DNA from: Streptomyces toyocaensis
GTDB taxonomy: Bacteria; Actinomycetota; Actinomycetes; Streptomycetales; Streptomycetaceae
Assembly (NCBI RefSeq): GCF_000725125.1
Contig: NZ_JFCB01000029.1
Span: 34,965 to 98,964 of the forward strand
Reading direction: 5' to 3'
DNA: 64,000 bases
Part shown: positions 34,175-45,036 of the stretch, one piece after another
Layout: each line of letters begins with the position of its first letter
How positions within the stretch are numbered: position 1 is the first letter of the stretch
Position numbers and translations under genes: made by a program
The notes under the pieces: generated by a model
What the model saw: the letters and a program-made list of their open reading frames with translations, nothing else
Told to the model about the DNA's origin: nothing
The model's database searches: none

Positions 34175-34960
34175 CTAGGGCGACGCCGGCGGGTACAGCG
34201 ACCTCGGGAGCTGGGACGCCGCCGGCCTGTCCAGGAGCCACAGGGTGCGGGCGCGGCCGTGGGCGCCCGCCGCCGGGGCCTGGATCTCGCCCGCGCCCGA
34301 GAGGGCGATCGCCGCTGCCTCCGCCTTGTCCTCGCCCGCCGCCAGGAGCCAGACCTCCCGGGCCGCCCGGATCGCGGGGAGGGTCAGGGTGACCCTCGTC
34401 GGCGGGGGTTTGGGCGCGCCGTGCACGCCCACCACCGTGCGCTCCGTCTCCCGGACCGCCGGGAGTTCCGGGAAGAGGGAGGCCACGTGCGTGTCCGGGC
34501 CGACGCCCAGCAGCAGGACGTCGAAGGCCGGGACGGACGCGTGGTTCTCCGGTGCCGCGGCCGCGGCCAGTTCCGCCGCGTAGGCGGCCGCCGCCGCGTC
34601 CACGTCCGTGCCGTGCGGGCCGTCCGACGCGGGCATGGCGTGCACGCGCCCCGGGTCGAGCGGCACCGAGTCGAGCAGTGCCTCGCGGGCCTGGGTGACG
34701 TTGCGGTCCGGGTCGCCCTCGGGGAGGAACCGCTCGTCGCCCCACCACAGGTCCAGCCGCGCCCAGTCGACGGCGTCCCTGGCCGGTGCCGCGGCCAGCG
34801 CGGCCAGCAGGCCGTTGCCGTTGCGGCCCCCGGTCAGGACCACGGACGCGGAACCCCGGGAGGCCTGCGCGTCCACGATCCTGGTGATCAGCCGGGCCGC
34901 CGCGGCCTGCGCCATCAGGTCCTTGTCCCGGTGCACGACCAGCTGGGGTGCCGTACTCAC
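34175..34960 (-). CDS. pgl: 6-phosphogluconolactonase
   Basis: 261 residues (DevB/Pgl family), hydrolysing 6-phosphogluconolactone made by the Zwf enzyme encoded upstream. Motifs: VVLTGGRNGNGLLAAL near residues 35-50, WWGDERFLPEGDPDRN and LLLGVGPDTHVASLFP. GTG 34960 overlaps the opcA stop (GTGA), so the two are translationally coupled. It is the last gene of the pentose-phosphate operon. Confidence 0.93.
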   Translation of the reverse strand: MSTAPQLVVHRDKDLMAQAAAARLITRIVDAQASRGSASVVLTGGRNGNGLLAALAAAPARDAVDWARLDLWWGDERFLPEGDPDRNVTQAREALLDSVPLDPGRVHAMPASDGPHGTDVDAAAAAYAAELAAAAAPENHASVPAFDVLLLGVGPDTHVASLFPELPAVRETERTVVGVHGAPKPPPTRVTLTLPAIRAAREVWLLAAGEDKAEAAAIALSGAGEIQAPAAGAHGRARTLWLLDRPAASQLPRSLYPPASP

Positions 34961-36009
34961 TTCGCCGCCGCCTTCTTCACCGGTGCCTGCGCCGCCGCCT
35001 CGGCCGCGGGAGCTTTCGCAGCCGACTCGACGGGAGCGGGGACCGCCTCCCGTTCTCCTTTGGCCGGCGCGTCGTTCCCGTCCGAGGACGTCAGGCGTTC
35101 CACGCCGAAGCGCAGGGCGGAGGCGTAGGTGTCGTCCGGGTCCAGGCGGCGCAGTTCCTCCGCGATCAGCTCCGCCGTGTCCCGGCGCTTGAGCGCCACC
35201 GCGCGCTTGGGCTGCCCCTGGATGGACAGCGTCGCCAGCGAACCGTCGGCGCGGTCCAGGACGATCGGGCCGCAGTCGGTGTCCATGCGGACCGCCGTGA
35301 GTCCCGGGCCGGCGGAGTGCGACCGCCTGACGGGGACGCCCAGCCGGTCCGCGAGCCACATCGCCAGCAGCTCGCAGCTCGGGTTGAACTCCTCGCCCTC
35401 CACCTCGACGCCCTGCACCTCGCAGGCGACCTGATCCAGCGCCGCGGCCAGCATCGAACGCCAGGGCGTGATGCGGGTCCACGACAGGTCCGTGTCCCCG
35501 GGGGCGTAGGCGTCGGCGCGGGCGGCGAGCTCCTTCACCGGCTGCTCGCAGGCGTAGGTGTCGGTCACCCGGCGCTGGGCCAGCGCGCCCAGCGGGTCGT
35601 TCGCCGGATCCAGCGGGGCGTTGACCGGCCACCACACCACCACCGGGGCGTCCGGCAGCAGCAGCGGCAGCACCACCGACTGGGCGTGGTCGACGACCTC
35701 GCCGTACAGACGCAGCACCACCGTCTCGCCGGTGCCCGCGTCCGCGCCCACCCGCACCTCGGCGTCGAGGCGGGACTGGGTGCGGTCACGGGGCGAGCGG
35801 GAGACGCGCTTGATGACCACGAGCGTGCGCGAGGGGTGCTCCCGCGAGGCGTCGCTCGCCGCCTTCAGCGCGTCGTAGGCGTTCTCCTCGTCCGTCACGA
35901 TGACCAGCGTGAGCACCATGCCGACGGCAGGGGTCCCGATGGCCCGGCGCGCCTTCACCAGTGCCTTGTTGATCTTGCTGGCCGTGGTGTCCGTGAGGTC
36001 TGTCTTCAT
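34957..36009 (-). CDS. opcA: Glucose-6-phosphate dehydrogenase assembly protein OpcA
   Basis: 350 residues. OpcA supports activity or assembly of glucose-6-phosphate dehydrogenase in actinobacteria and cyanobacteria. Family segments visible are RTLVVIKRVSRSPRDRTQSRLDAEV, VVLPLLLPDAPVVVWWP and LSWTRITPWRSMLAAALDQ. After about residue 312 the sequence becomes an Ala/Lys/Pro tail ending APVKKAAAK, probably disordered. Its ATG overlaps the zwf stop by 4 bases and its stop overlaps pgl, so all three are coupled. Confidence 0.93.
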   Translation of the reverse strand: MKTDLTDTTASKINKALVKARRAIGTPAVGMVLTLVIVTDEENAYDALKAASDASREHPSRTLVVIKRVSRSPRDRTQSRLDAEVRVGADAGTGETVVLRLYGEVVDHAQSVVLPLLLPDAPVVVWWPVNAPLDPANDPLGALAQRRVTDTYACEQPVKELAARADAYAPGDTDLSWTRITPWRSMLAAALDQVACEVQGVEVEGEEFNPSCELLAMWLADRLGVPVRRSHSAGPGLTAVRMDTDCGPIVLDRADGSLATLSIQGQPKRAVALKRRDTAELIAEELRRLDPDDTYASALRFGVERLTSSDGNDAPAKGEREAVPAPVESAAKAPAAEAAAQAPVKKAAAK

Positions 36010-37529
36010 GGCCGGCGCCAGCTCCGTCCGTCTCGCTCGAGCATTTCATCGGCCTCGACGGGCCCCCACGTACCGGCCCGGTACTGGGCCGGCCTGCCGT
36101 TGTTGTCCCAGTACTCCTCGATCGGGTCGAGGATCTTCCAGGACAGCTCGACCTCCTCCGTGCGCGGGAAGAGATTGGAGTCGCCGAGCAGGACGTCGAG
36201 GATCAGCCGCTCGTACGCCTCCGGGCTGGACTCGGTGAACGACTCGCCGTAGGCGAAGTCCATCGACACGTCCCGGATCTCCATCGACGTGCCCGGCACC
36301 TTCGAGCCGAAGCGCACCGTGACGCCCTCGTCCGGCTGGACGCGGATCACGATCGCGTTGGAGCCCAGTTCCTCCGTGGCCGTCGTGTCGAAGGGCGAGT
36401 GCGGCGCGCGCTGGAAGACGACGGCGATCTCCGTCACCCGGCGGCCGAGCCGCTTGCCGGTGCGCAGGTAGAAGGGGACCCCCGCCCAGCGGCGGTTGTC
36501 GATGCCCAGCCTGATCGCCGCGTACGTGTCGGTCTTCGAGGAGGCGTCGATGCCCTCCTCCTCCAGGTACCCGACCGCCTTGGCACCGCCCTGCCAGCCG
36601 GCCGCGTACTGCCCGCGCACGGTGTCCCGGCCCAGGTCCCTCGGCAGCCGGACGGCCCCGAGCACCTTGGTCTTCTCGGCGGCCAGCGCGTCCGCGTCGA
36701 AGGAGGCGGGCTCCTCCATCGCGGTCAGCGCGAGGAGTTGCAGGAGGTGGTTCTGGATGACGTCGCGGGCGGCGCCGATGCCGTCGTAGTAGCCGGCCCG
36801 GCCGCCGATGCCGATGTCCTCGGCCATGGTGATCTGCACGTGGTCGACGAACGAGCGGTTCCAGATCGGTTCGAACATCGTGTTGGCGAAGCGCAGCGCC
36901 AGGATGTTCTGGACGGTCTCCTTGCCCAGGTAGTGGTCGATCCGGAAGACCTGGTCCGGCGCGAACACCTCGTGGACGATGGCGTTGAGCTCCTCGGCCG
37001 ACTTCAGGTCGTGACCGAACGGCTTCTCGATGACCGCACGCCGCCAGGAGCCGCCGGTCTGGTCGGCCAGCCCGTGCTTCTTCAGCTGCTGGATGACCAC
37101 CGGGAACGAACGCGGCGGCACCGACAGGTAGAACGCGAAGTTGCCGCCCGTGCCCTGGGCCTTGTCCAGCTCGTCGATCGTGTCGCGCAGCCGTTCGAAG
37201 GACTCGTCGTCGTCGAACGTGCCCTGCACGAAGCGCATCCCCTGGATGAGCTGCTGCCAGACCTCCTCGCGGAAGGGCGTGCGGGCGTGCTCCTTGACCG
37301 CGTCGTGGACCTCCTGCGCGAAGTCCTCGTGCGCCCACTCCCGGCGGGCGAAGCCCACCAGCGAGAAGCCCGGCGGCAACAGCCCCCGGTTGGCCAGGTC
37401 GTACACGGCCGGCATCAGCTTCTTGCGCGACAGGTCGCCCGTGACACCGAAGATGACCAGGCCCGACGGCCCCGCGATACGCGGGAGCCGTCGGTCCGCG
37501 GGGTCACGCAGCGGGTTGCTGCTCGACAA
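36006..37529 (-). CDS. zwf: Glucose-6-phosphate 1-dehydrogenase
   Basis: 507 residues, the NADP-dependent entry enzyme of the oxidative pentose-phosphate pathway. The coenzyme fingerprint is FGVTGDLSRKKLMPA at about 28-42 and the active-site motif FRIDHYLGKE is intact. The start codon is TTG (37529): no ATG or GTG precedes the family N-terminus SSSNPLRDPADRRLPR, and a GGAGGG site in the end of tal lies 10 bases upstream. Only 4 bases separate it from the tal stop. A second copy elsewhere in the genome would be usual for Streptomyces. Confidence 0.95.
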   Translation of the reverse strand: MSSSNPLRDPADRRLPRIAGPSGLVIFGVTGDLSRKKLMPAVYDLANRGLLPPGFSLVGFARREWAHEDFAQEVHDAVKEHARTPFREEVWQQLIQGMRFVQGTFDDDESFERLRDTIDELDKAQGTGGNFAFYLSVPPRSFPVVIQQLKKHGLADQTGGSWRRAVIEKPFGHDLKSAEELNAIVHEVFAPDQVFRIDHYLGKETVQNILALRFANTMFEPIWNRSFVDHVQITMAEDIGIGGRAGYYDGIGAARDVIQNHLLQLLALTAMEEPASFDADALAAEKTKVLGAVRLPRDLGRDTVRGQYAAGWQGGAKAVGYLEEEGIDASSKTDTYAAIRLGIDNRRWAGVPFYLRTGKRLGRRVTEIAVVFQRAPHSPFDTTATEELGSNAIVIRVQPDEGVTVRFGSKVPGTSMEIRDVSMDFAYGESFTESSPEAYERLILDVLLGDSNLFPRTEEVELSWKILDPIEEYWDNNGRPAQYRAGTWGPVEADEMLERDGRSWRRP

Positions 37530-37533
37530 GGTG

Positions 37534-38652
37534 TCAGCCCTCCGACGGGGCGAGGCGCTGCAGTTCCGCCTCGGTGGACTTCAGCAGGTCGTTCCAGGAC
37601 GCCTCGAACTTGTCGACGCCCTCGTCCTCCAGGAGCCGCACCACGTCGTCGTACGCGATGCCGAGCGCCTCGACCGCGTCCAGGTCGGCGCGGGCCTGCT
37701 CGTAGGTCCCGGCCACGGCGTCGCCCCGGATCTCGCCCTGCTCCTCGGTGGCGAACAGCGTCGCCTCGGGCATGGTGTTCACCGTGTTCGGCGCCACCAG
37801 CTCGTCGACGTACATCGTCGCCTTGTAGGCCTTGTCCTTCACACCGGTCGACGCCCACAGCGGACGCTGCGCGTTGGCGCCCTCGCGCTCCAGCGCGCTC
37901 CACCGCTCCGAGGAGAAGACCTCCTCGTACGCCTGGTAGGCCAGACGCGCGTTGGCGATGGCGGCCTTGCCGCGCAGGGCCCTGGCCTCGTCGGTGCCGA
38001 GCGCGTCGATCCGCTTGTCGATCTCGGTGTCCACGCGGGACACGAAGAAGGACGCCACGGAGTGGATCTTCGACAGGTCCAGTCCGCGCTCCCTGGCCTT
38101 CTCCAGGCCGGTCAGGAACGCGTCCATGACCTTGCGGTAGCGCTCCAGGGAGAAGATCAGCGTGACGTTGACGCTGATGCCCAGGCCGATCGTCTCGGCG
38201 ATCGCCGGGATGCCGGCCTCGGTCGCCGGGATCTTGATCAGCGTGTTGGGCCGGTCCACCAGCCAGGCCAGCTGCTTGGCCTCGGCGACCGTCGCCCTGG
38301 TGTCGTGCGCCAGGCGCGGGTCCACCTCGATCGAGACCCGGCCGTCCCGGCCGTCCGTGGCGTCGTAGACCGGGCGCAGGATGTCGGCGGCGTCACGGAC
38401 GTCCGCCGTGGTGATCATGCGGATGGCCTCTTCGACGGTGACCTTGCGGGCGGCCAGGTCGGTCAGCTGCGTCTCGTAGCCGTCGCCCTCGGAGATCGCC
38501 TTCTGGAAGATCGTCGGGTTGGTGGTGACGCCCACGACGTGCTGCTGGTCCATCAGCTCGGCGAGGTTGCCGGACGTGATCCGCTTGCGCGACAGGTCGT
38601 CCAGCCAGATCGCGACGCCTTCCTCGGAAAGGCGCTTCAGTGCGTCCGTCAT
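37534..38652 (-). CDS. tal: Transaldolase
   Basis: 372 residues, the long actinobacterial/cyanobacterial transaldolase type. Motifs: GVTTNPTIFQKAISEG, EVDPRLAHDTRATVAEA and NTLIKIPATEAGIPAI with the Schiff-base Lys. NVTLIFSLERYRKVMDAFL follows. ATG 38652 has a GGAG site upstream; the longer frame to 38724 is not family-like. It transfers a dihydroxyacetone unit between sedoheptulose 7-phosphate and glyceraldehyde 3-phosphate, linking the pathway back to glycolysis. It follows tkt by 34 bp. Confidence 0.95.
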   Translation of the reverse strand: MTDALKRLSEEGVAIWLDDLSRKRITSGNLAELMDQQHVVGVTTNPTIFQKAISEGDGYETQLTDLAARKVTVEEAIRMITTADVRDAADILRPVYDATDGRDGRVSIEVDPRLAHDTRATVAEAKQLAWLVDRPNTLIKIPATEAGIPAIAETIGLGISVNVTLIFSLERYRKVMDAFLTGLEKARERGLDLSKIHSVASFFVSRVDTEIDKRIDALGTDEARALRGKAAIANARLAYQAYEEVFSSERWSALEREGANAQRPLWASTGVKDKAYKATMYVDELVAPNTVNTMPEATLFATEEQGEIRGDAVAGTYEQARADLDAVEALGIAYDDVVRLLEDEGVDKFEASWNDLLKSTEAELQRLAPSEG

Positions 38653-38686
38653 GGAAATTCCATCTCCTACGTGTCGTGTGTGGGCG

Positions 38687-40807
<2,121 letters not shown>

Positions 40808-41156
40808 CCTGAGTCAGGGCTCCTCTCCACATGATTCCGGATGCCGGTGACTGCCCACCGGCGTGGTCGAGCCTACCCCCGTGGGAGGTGCCTTCCTCCG
40901 AGTCGTTCCAGAGTGCGGGCACTCCTTCGGATCCGCCTCCTGACTGGGAAGTTTCCACATTCGGCAGATGAATACGGAGCCGCTCATCCGCGTGCTCAAT
41001 CGAGCTTCGAGGCGCACCTCGGAGGGCGCCGTCCAACACGAGCGGACCCCCGCGAATGTCCGGGTCTGGGCAAGGTCTACAGTGGCGTGGTACGCGCGAG
41101 CCTTTACCGCCACTTCACCTGGGGAGGCTTGCTGGGATGTCTCTGTAGGGGTGTGC
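40808..41156. other. 349 bp divergent intergenic region between tkt and ctaB
   Basis: It must hold both promoters. A possible ctaB -10 (TACAGT, 41078-41083) is visible without a convincing -35. A partial copy of the GC-rich dispersed element (CCCCCGTGGGAGGTGCC, around 40877-40893) lies near tkt. I see no gene, regulatory dyad or hairpin that stands out. Confidence 0.45.
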
Positions 41157-42104
41157 GTGACGGCCGTTGAATCCCGTCCAGCCGGGTTGCTGGGGACGAC
41201 TCAGAGCCCTGCCCATCGGCCGTTCGGGGCCCGTGTGATGGCATTCGTGGCTCTCACCAAGCCGCGGATCATCGAGCTGCTGCTCATCACCACCGTCCCG
41301 GTGATGTTCCTGGCGCAGCAGGGCGTGCCCGACCTGGGACTGGTGCTGCTGACCTGCGTCGGCGGCTACCTGTCCGCGGGCGGCGCCAACGCGCTGAACA
41401 TGTACATCGACCGGGACATCGACGCGCTGATGGACCGCACCTCGCAGCGGCCGCTGGTCACCGGGATGGTCAGCCCGCGCGAGTGCCTCGTCTTCGGCGT
41501 CACCCTCGCGGTCGTCTCGACGCTGCTGTTCGGGCTCACCGTCAACTGGCTGTCCGCCTGGCTCTCCCTCGGCGCGCTCCTCTTCTACGTCGTCGTCTAC
41601 ACGATGATCCTCAAGCGGCGCACGTCGCAGAACATCGTGTGGGGCGGCATCGCCGGGTGCATGCCGGTGCTGATCGGCTGGTCCGCGGTCACCAACTCGA
41701 TGGCGTGGGCGCCGGTCGTCCTCTTCCTCGTGATCTTCTTCTGGACGCCGCCGCACTACTGGCCGCTGTCCATGAAGGTGAAGGAGGACTACGCGCGCGT
41801 CGGCGTGCCGATGCTGCCGGTCATCGCCGGAAACAAGACGGTCGCCCGGCAGATCGTGGCCTACAGCTGGGTCATGGTCGCGGTGTCGCTGCTGCTCACC
41901 CCGCTCGGCTACACCGGCTGGTTCTACACGGCGGTCGCCCTGGTGGCGGGTGGCTGGTGGCTGTGGGAGGCGCACGCGCTGCTGCACCGGGCGAAGGCCG
42001 GGGTGACGGGCGGCAAGCTCAAGGAGATGCGCCTGTTCCACTGGTCCATCACCTACGTGTCGCTGCTCTTCGTGGCCGTCGCGGTGGATCCGTTCCTGCG
42101 CTGA
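41157..42104 (+). CDS. ctaB: Protoheme IX farnesyltransferase (haem O synthase)
   Basis: 315 residues, UbiA-superfamily membrane enzyme attaching a farnesyl group to haem B for cytochrome oxidase. The Asp-rich prenyl-diphosphate motif is NMYIDRDIDALMDRT, with the second polar loop TPPHYWPLSMKVKEDYARVGVPMLP. About eight or nine hydrophobic helices are visible. Start is GTG 41157 (AGGGG five bases upstream); GTG 41151 in frame is nearly as likely. A hairpin follows the gene. The partner ctaA lies 1.9 kb away on the opposite strand. Confidence 0.93.
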   Translation: MTAVESRPAGLLGTTQSPAHRPFGARVMAFVALTKPRIIELLLITTVPVMFLAQQGVPDLGLVLLTCVGGYLSAGGANALNMYIDRDIDALMDRTSQRPLVTGMVSPRECLVFGVTLAVVSTLLFGLTVNWLSAWLSLGALLFYVVVYTMILKRRTSQNIVWGGIAGCMPVLIGWSAVTNSMAWAPVVLFLVIFFWTPPHYWPLSMKVKEDYARVGVPMLPVIAGNKTVARQIVAYSWVMVAVSLLLTPLGYTGWFYTAVALVAGGWWLWEAHALLHRAKAGVTGGKLKEMRLFHWSITYVSLLFVAVAVDPFLR

Positions 42105-42123
42105 CGCCCCCCGGGCTCCGATC

Positions 42124-42159
42124 GGGCGGGGTACGTGGTCAAGGCCACGGACCCCGCCC
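42124..42159 (+). terminator. Terminator after ctaB
   Basis: GGGCGGGGT (42124-42132) pairs with ACCCCGCCC (42151-42159), with a nested GTGG/CCAC stem, 20 bases after the ctaB stop. Confidence 0.65.
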
Positions 42160-42183
42160 GTCGCCGTTTGATCTACCCGTCGG

Positions 42184-42189
42184 TAGCAT
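42184..42189 (+). promoter_or_regulatory. Candidate -10 of a leaderless transcript
   Basis: TAGCAT ends seven bases before the ATG at 42197, and there is no purine-rich ribosome site between. No clear -35 lies at the expected distance. Confidence 0.4.
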
Positions 42190-42196
42190 CCTGTTC

Positions 42197-42517
42197 ATGG
42201 CAGACACGCAGCAGGTGGACCCGAAGGCCGAGCAGAAGGCCGCCCGGCTCGCCAAGCAGATCGGCGGCTTCGCCACGGCGCACGGCGGCGCCGAGGGCCA
42301 GGTCGCGTACCTCGGGCAGCGCGGCGCACGGATCGTCCTCGTCGGTGAGGACGGCGCGTGGGGCGACGTCTTCGCGCCCTCCATGGACGTCGCCCGCAAG
42401 GCCCTCGAGAAGGCGGGCATCACCGTCCACGAGGACTTCGACGGCGAGTTCGCGGCGAAGGTGAGGACGGGCCCGTACGAGTGGAAGAGGATGGCCGGCA
42501 TCCAGGTGGGCGGCTGA
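42197..42517 (+). CDS. Small conserved hypothetical protein (106 aa)
   Basis: The protein reads MADTQQVDPKAEQKAARLAK, then a glycine-rich segment, then GQVAYLGQRGARIVLVGEDG, then AWGDVFAPSMDVARKALEKAG and ends WKRMAGIQVGG. It is soluble, with alternating beta and helix character and no signal or metal motif. I do not recognise a named family. It probably initiates without a leader (TAGCAT just upstream) and is followed by a tight hairpin. Position between ctaB and an amidohydrolase gives no functional clue. Confidence 0.75.
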   Translation: MADTQQVDPKAEQKAARLAKQIGGFATAHGGAEGQVAYLGQRGARIVLVGEDGAWGDVFAPSMDVARKALEKAGITVHEDFDGEFAAKVRTGPYEWKRMAGIQVGG

Positions 42518-42518
42518 C

Positions 42519-42535
42519 CCACCGGCATCCGGTGG
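42519..42535 (+). terminator. Short hairpin after the 106-aa gene
   Basis: CCACCGG (42519-42525) and CCGGTGG (42529-42535) form a 7 bp stem with a CAT loop directly after the stop codon. Confidence 0.4.
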
Positions 42536-42616
42536 CCGCCCCGCGCCACCTCACCCCGGGTTCACCCGTTAGGCCCCGTGAAGCGTCACCACACGGTCCC
42601 GCCCCGGGGAGCCCGG

Positions 42617-43723
42617 ATGATCGACACGCCCGCACTCGTGGACCAGTACTGCCACGGAGTGCTCCGCACGGAGCTGGGCCTCGGAACCTTCGAGGCCCAG
42701 CTGGTCCGCACCGAGGGGCCGCCCGCCCCCGGCACCACCCTCTTCGACACCCAGACCGGGTTCGCCGTACGCCGCTGGTGCCCGCCCCTGCTCGGCCTGG
42801 AGCCGCACTGTCCGCCCGCCCGGTACCTCGCCCGGCGCCGTGAGCTGGGCATGACCGAGGCGGGGCGCCGGCTGCTGCGGGGCAGCGGCATCACCGCCTA
42901 CCTCGTCGACACCGGCCTCCCCGACGACCTCACCGGGCCGGCCGAGCTGGGCCGGGCGGGGGACGCCGAGGCCCACGAGATCGTCCGTCTGGAGCAGCTC
43001 GCCGAACAGGTCGCCGACACCTCGGGCACCGTCGCGTCCTTCCTCGCCAACCTCGCCGAGTCCGTGCACGGCGCCGCCGCGCACGCGGTGGCCTTCACCT
43101 CCGTGGCCGTGTCGCGGCACGGTCCGGCGCTCACCCCCGAGCCGCCGGGACCCGGGCAGGTCCGTGGCGCGGCGGGACGCTGGCTGGCCGGCCGCCGGGC
43201 CGGGGACGAGCTGAGCGACCCGGTGCTGCTGTGCCACCTGCTGTGGATCGCGGTCGCCTCCGGCCTGCCCCTCCAGCTCCACGCCGGTCTCGGCGCGCCC
43301 GGCACCCGCGCCGACCGGACCGACCCGGTCCTGCTGACCGACTTCGTCCGCGCCACCGCGGGACTCGGCACCGACCTCGTGCTGCTGCACGGTTACCCGT
43401 ACCACCGCCACGCCGCCCACCTGGCCGGCGTCTTCCCGCACGTCTACGCCGACTGCGGTGCCGCCCTGGTCCGCACCGGTGCACGCGCGGCGACCGTCCT
43501 CGCGGAGGTTCTGGAGCTCGCCCCCTTCGGTAAGATCCTCTTCTCCAGCGGCGCCCGTGGCCTGCCCGAACTGCATGTCGTCGGCGCCCGGCTGTTCCGC
43601 GAGGCGCTCGGCCGGGTGCTGGGCACCTGGGTGGCCGAGGGCGCGTCGTCGCCCGCAGACGCCCAGCGGGTGGCCGGTCTGATCGCCTCGGGCAACGCGG
43701 GCAGGGTGTACGGCCTTCACTGA
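42617..43723 (+). CDS. Amidohydrolase-family protein
   Basis: 368 residues. The C-terminal half has the metal-dependent hydrolase barrel features LQLHAGLGAPGTRADR, LVLLHGYPYHRHAAHLAGVFPHVYADCG and GKILFSSGARGLPELHVVGARLF. These resemble the amidohydrolase domain that accompanies glutamine-synthetase-like (FluG type) proteins. The N-terminal HxH of classical amidohydrolases is represented only by DQYCHGVLR. ATG 42617 follows GGGGAG; a GTG at 42578 would add 13 residues. The substrate is unknown. Its stop overlaps the probable start of the broken small gene that follows. Confidence 0.75.
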   Translation: MIDTPALVDQYCHGVLRTELGLGTFEAQLVRTEGPPAPGTTLFDTQTGFAVRRWCPPLLGLEPHCPPARYLARRRELGMTEAGRRLLRGSGITAYLVDTGLPDDLTGPAELGRAGDAEAHEIVRLEQLAEQVADTSGTVASFLANLAESVHGAAAHAVAFTSVAVSRHGPALTPEPPGPGQVRGAAGRWLAGRRAGDELSDPVLLCHLLWIAVASGLPLQLHAGLGAPGTRADRTDPVLLTDFVRATAGLGTDLVLLHGYPYHRHAAHLAGVFPHVYADCGAALVRTGARAATVLAEVLELAPFGKILFSSGARGLPELHVVGARLFREALGRVLGTWVAEGASSPADAQRVAGLIASGNAGRVYGLH

Positions 43724-43997
43724 GTCGTGAGGACTGGGCGGATGCCGGCCGACGTGACCTGGGCCTGCTGACCTTCGCCCGCGCCACCGTCACCCTCCGC
43801 GAGGGCCGGCTGATCTCCGAGCGGGAGGCCCTGGCGGTCCTGCCCGGACTCGGAGCGCCCGAGGAGGTCGTCGCGGACGTCAGGAGGCGGCGCTACGGAG
43901 GCCCGGCACCGTCCGCCGGGAGTGGGCGCTGCGCCGGGCCCGGCTGACCCGGGACTACCTGGGACCGGCGATCGACGCGCTCGTGGCAGGCTCCTGA
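43720..43997 (+). pseudogene. Probable small gene with frameshift and non-ATG start
   Basis: Reading from CTG 43720 gives a coding-like frame (SREDWADAGRRDLGLL, then TFARATVTLREGRL, then ISEREALAVLPGLGAPEEVV). It fails after RRRRYGGP near 43900 and stops at 43945-43947. The frame one base back continues smoothly as TVRREWALRRARL, then TRDYLGPAIDALVAGS, to a stop at 43995-43997. Both parts have coding-type base use and an Arg-rich, alpha-helical character. A one-base deletion near 43900 would explain this; a sequencing error or two short genes are the alternatives. The CTG overlaps the amidohydrolase stop (CTGA), where ATGA would be expected. Its tail overlaps the 3' end of ctaA. Confidence 0.45.
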
Positions 43998-45031
43998 GCC
44001 GCCGGTACGGCCGCGTCCGGGGCGGTGGCTCCAGGGCGTTCGCGCAGCGACAGCAGCACCCGCAGCACCCAGATCCACATCACGCACGAGCCGAACATGT
44101 GCAGGCCCACCAGGACCTCGGGGAGGTCGGTGAAGTACTGCACGTAGCCGATGACGCCCTGAGCGAGCAGGATCAGGAACAGCTCGCGGGTGCGGGCCAG
44201 GGGGTCCCGGGGGGCGTCGACGGCCTTCAGGACGAACCACAGGGCGAACGTCAGCGTCACCACGATCCACGCCAGCACGGCGTGCACCTTGCTGACCGTC
44301 TCCCAGTCCAGCGGCATCCGCGGGACCTCGCTGGAGTCACCCGCGTGCGGGCCCGCGCCCGTGACCACCGTGCCGACCGCGATCAGCAGCACGGAGGCGG
44401 CCACCATGAACCACACCAGCTGCCGCACGGCCGTGCCGACCAGCGGCCGGGGTTCGGCGTCGCCCTCGCGGGTGCGCTGCCACATCGCCGTGGCGACCGC
44501 GATCAGCGCCGTGGACAGCAGGAAGTGCGCCGCGACCGTGTACGGGTTGAGACCCACGAGGACCACGATGCCGCCGAGGATCGCGTTGCCCATGACGATC
44601 CAGAACTGCACCCAGCCCAGCCGGGTCAGGCCGCGCCGGTACGGCTTCTCCGAGCGCGCGGCGATGATCGCCCAGCCCACGGCCGCGCACAGCACGTACG
44701 TCAGCAGGCGGTTGCCGAACTCGATGACGCCGTGCAGACCCATCTCCCTGGTGCTGGTGAGCGAGTCTTCGGTGCACTTGGGCCAGGTCGGGCAGCCCAG
44801 GCCGGAGCCGGTCAGCCGGACGGCACCGCCGGTGACCACGATGACCACCGCCATGACGAGCGCGGTGAGGGCCGCCCGCCGGACGGTCCGCGGATCCGGG
44901 GTCCAGCGTGCGGCGATGAAGGCGAGCGGGTTGCGCAGGGCCGCCTGGGCGTCGGCGCGGGTCACGTTTGGCACGTGTCCCATCGTAGGCGGCCGCTTGT
45001 GCATGCTTTCACGAGGGTCCGGCCCGGCCAT
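43955..45031 (-). CDS. ctaA: Haem A synthase / COX15-CtaA protein
   Basis: 358 residues with about eight helices. It converts haem O to haem A for aa3 oxidase. Motifs include TGGAVRLTGSGLGCPTWPKC, HGVIEFGNRLLTYVL and, in the second half, KVHAVLAWIVVTLTF and GLHMFGSCVMWIWVLR with the conserved haem-binding His residues. ATG 45031 was chosen because TGGGAG lies 8 bases upstream and it lies 5 bases after the ABC-2 permease stop. ATG 44983 (GHVPNVTRAD) is a credible shorter start. The pairing with an ABC-2 exporter operon is conserved in actinobacteria as far as I recall. Confidence 0.9.
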   Translation of the reverse strand: MAGPDPRESMHKRPPTMGHVPNVTRADAQAALRNPLAFIAARWTPDPRTVRRAALTALVMAVVIVVTGGAVRLTGSGLGCPTWPKCTEDSLTSTREMGLHGVIEFGNRLLTYVLCAAVGWAIIAARSEKPYRRGLTRLGWVQFWIVMGNAILGGIVVLVGLNPYTVAAHFLLSTALIAVATAMWQRTREGDAEPRPLVGTAVRQLVWFMVAASVLLIAVGTVVTGAGPHAGDSSEVPRMPLDWETVSKVHAVLAWIVVTLTFALWFVLKAVDAPRDPLARTRELFLILLAQGVIGYVQYFTDLPEVLVGLHMFGSCVMWIWVLRVLLSLRERPGATAPDAAVPAAQEPATSASIAGPR

Positions 45032-45036
45032 GACGT

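Noticed and set aside
42578..42616. GTG 42578 as start of the amidohydrolase
   Set aside because: ATG 42617 has GGGGAG at proper spacing and begins a more natural N-terminus; the upstream residues are not domain-like. It remains a minor alternative.
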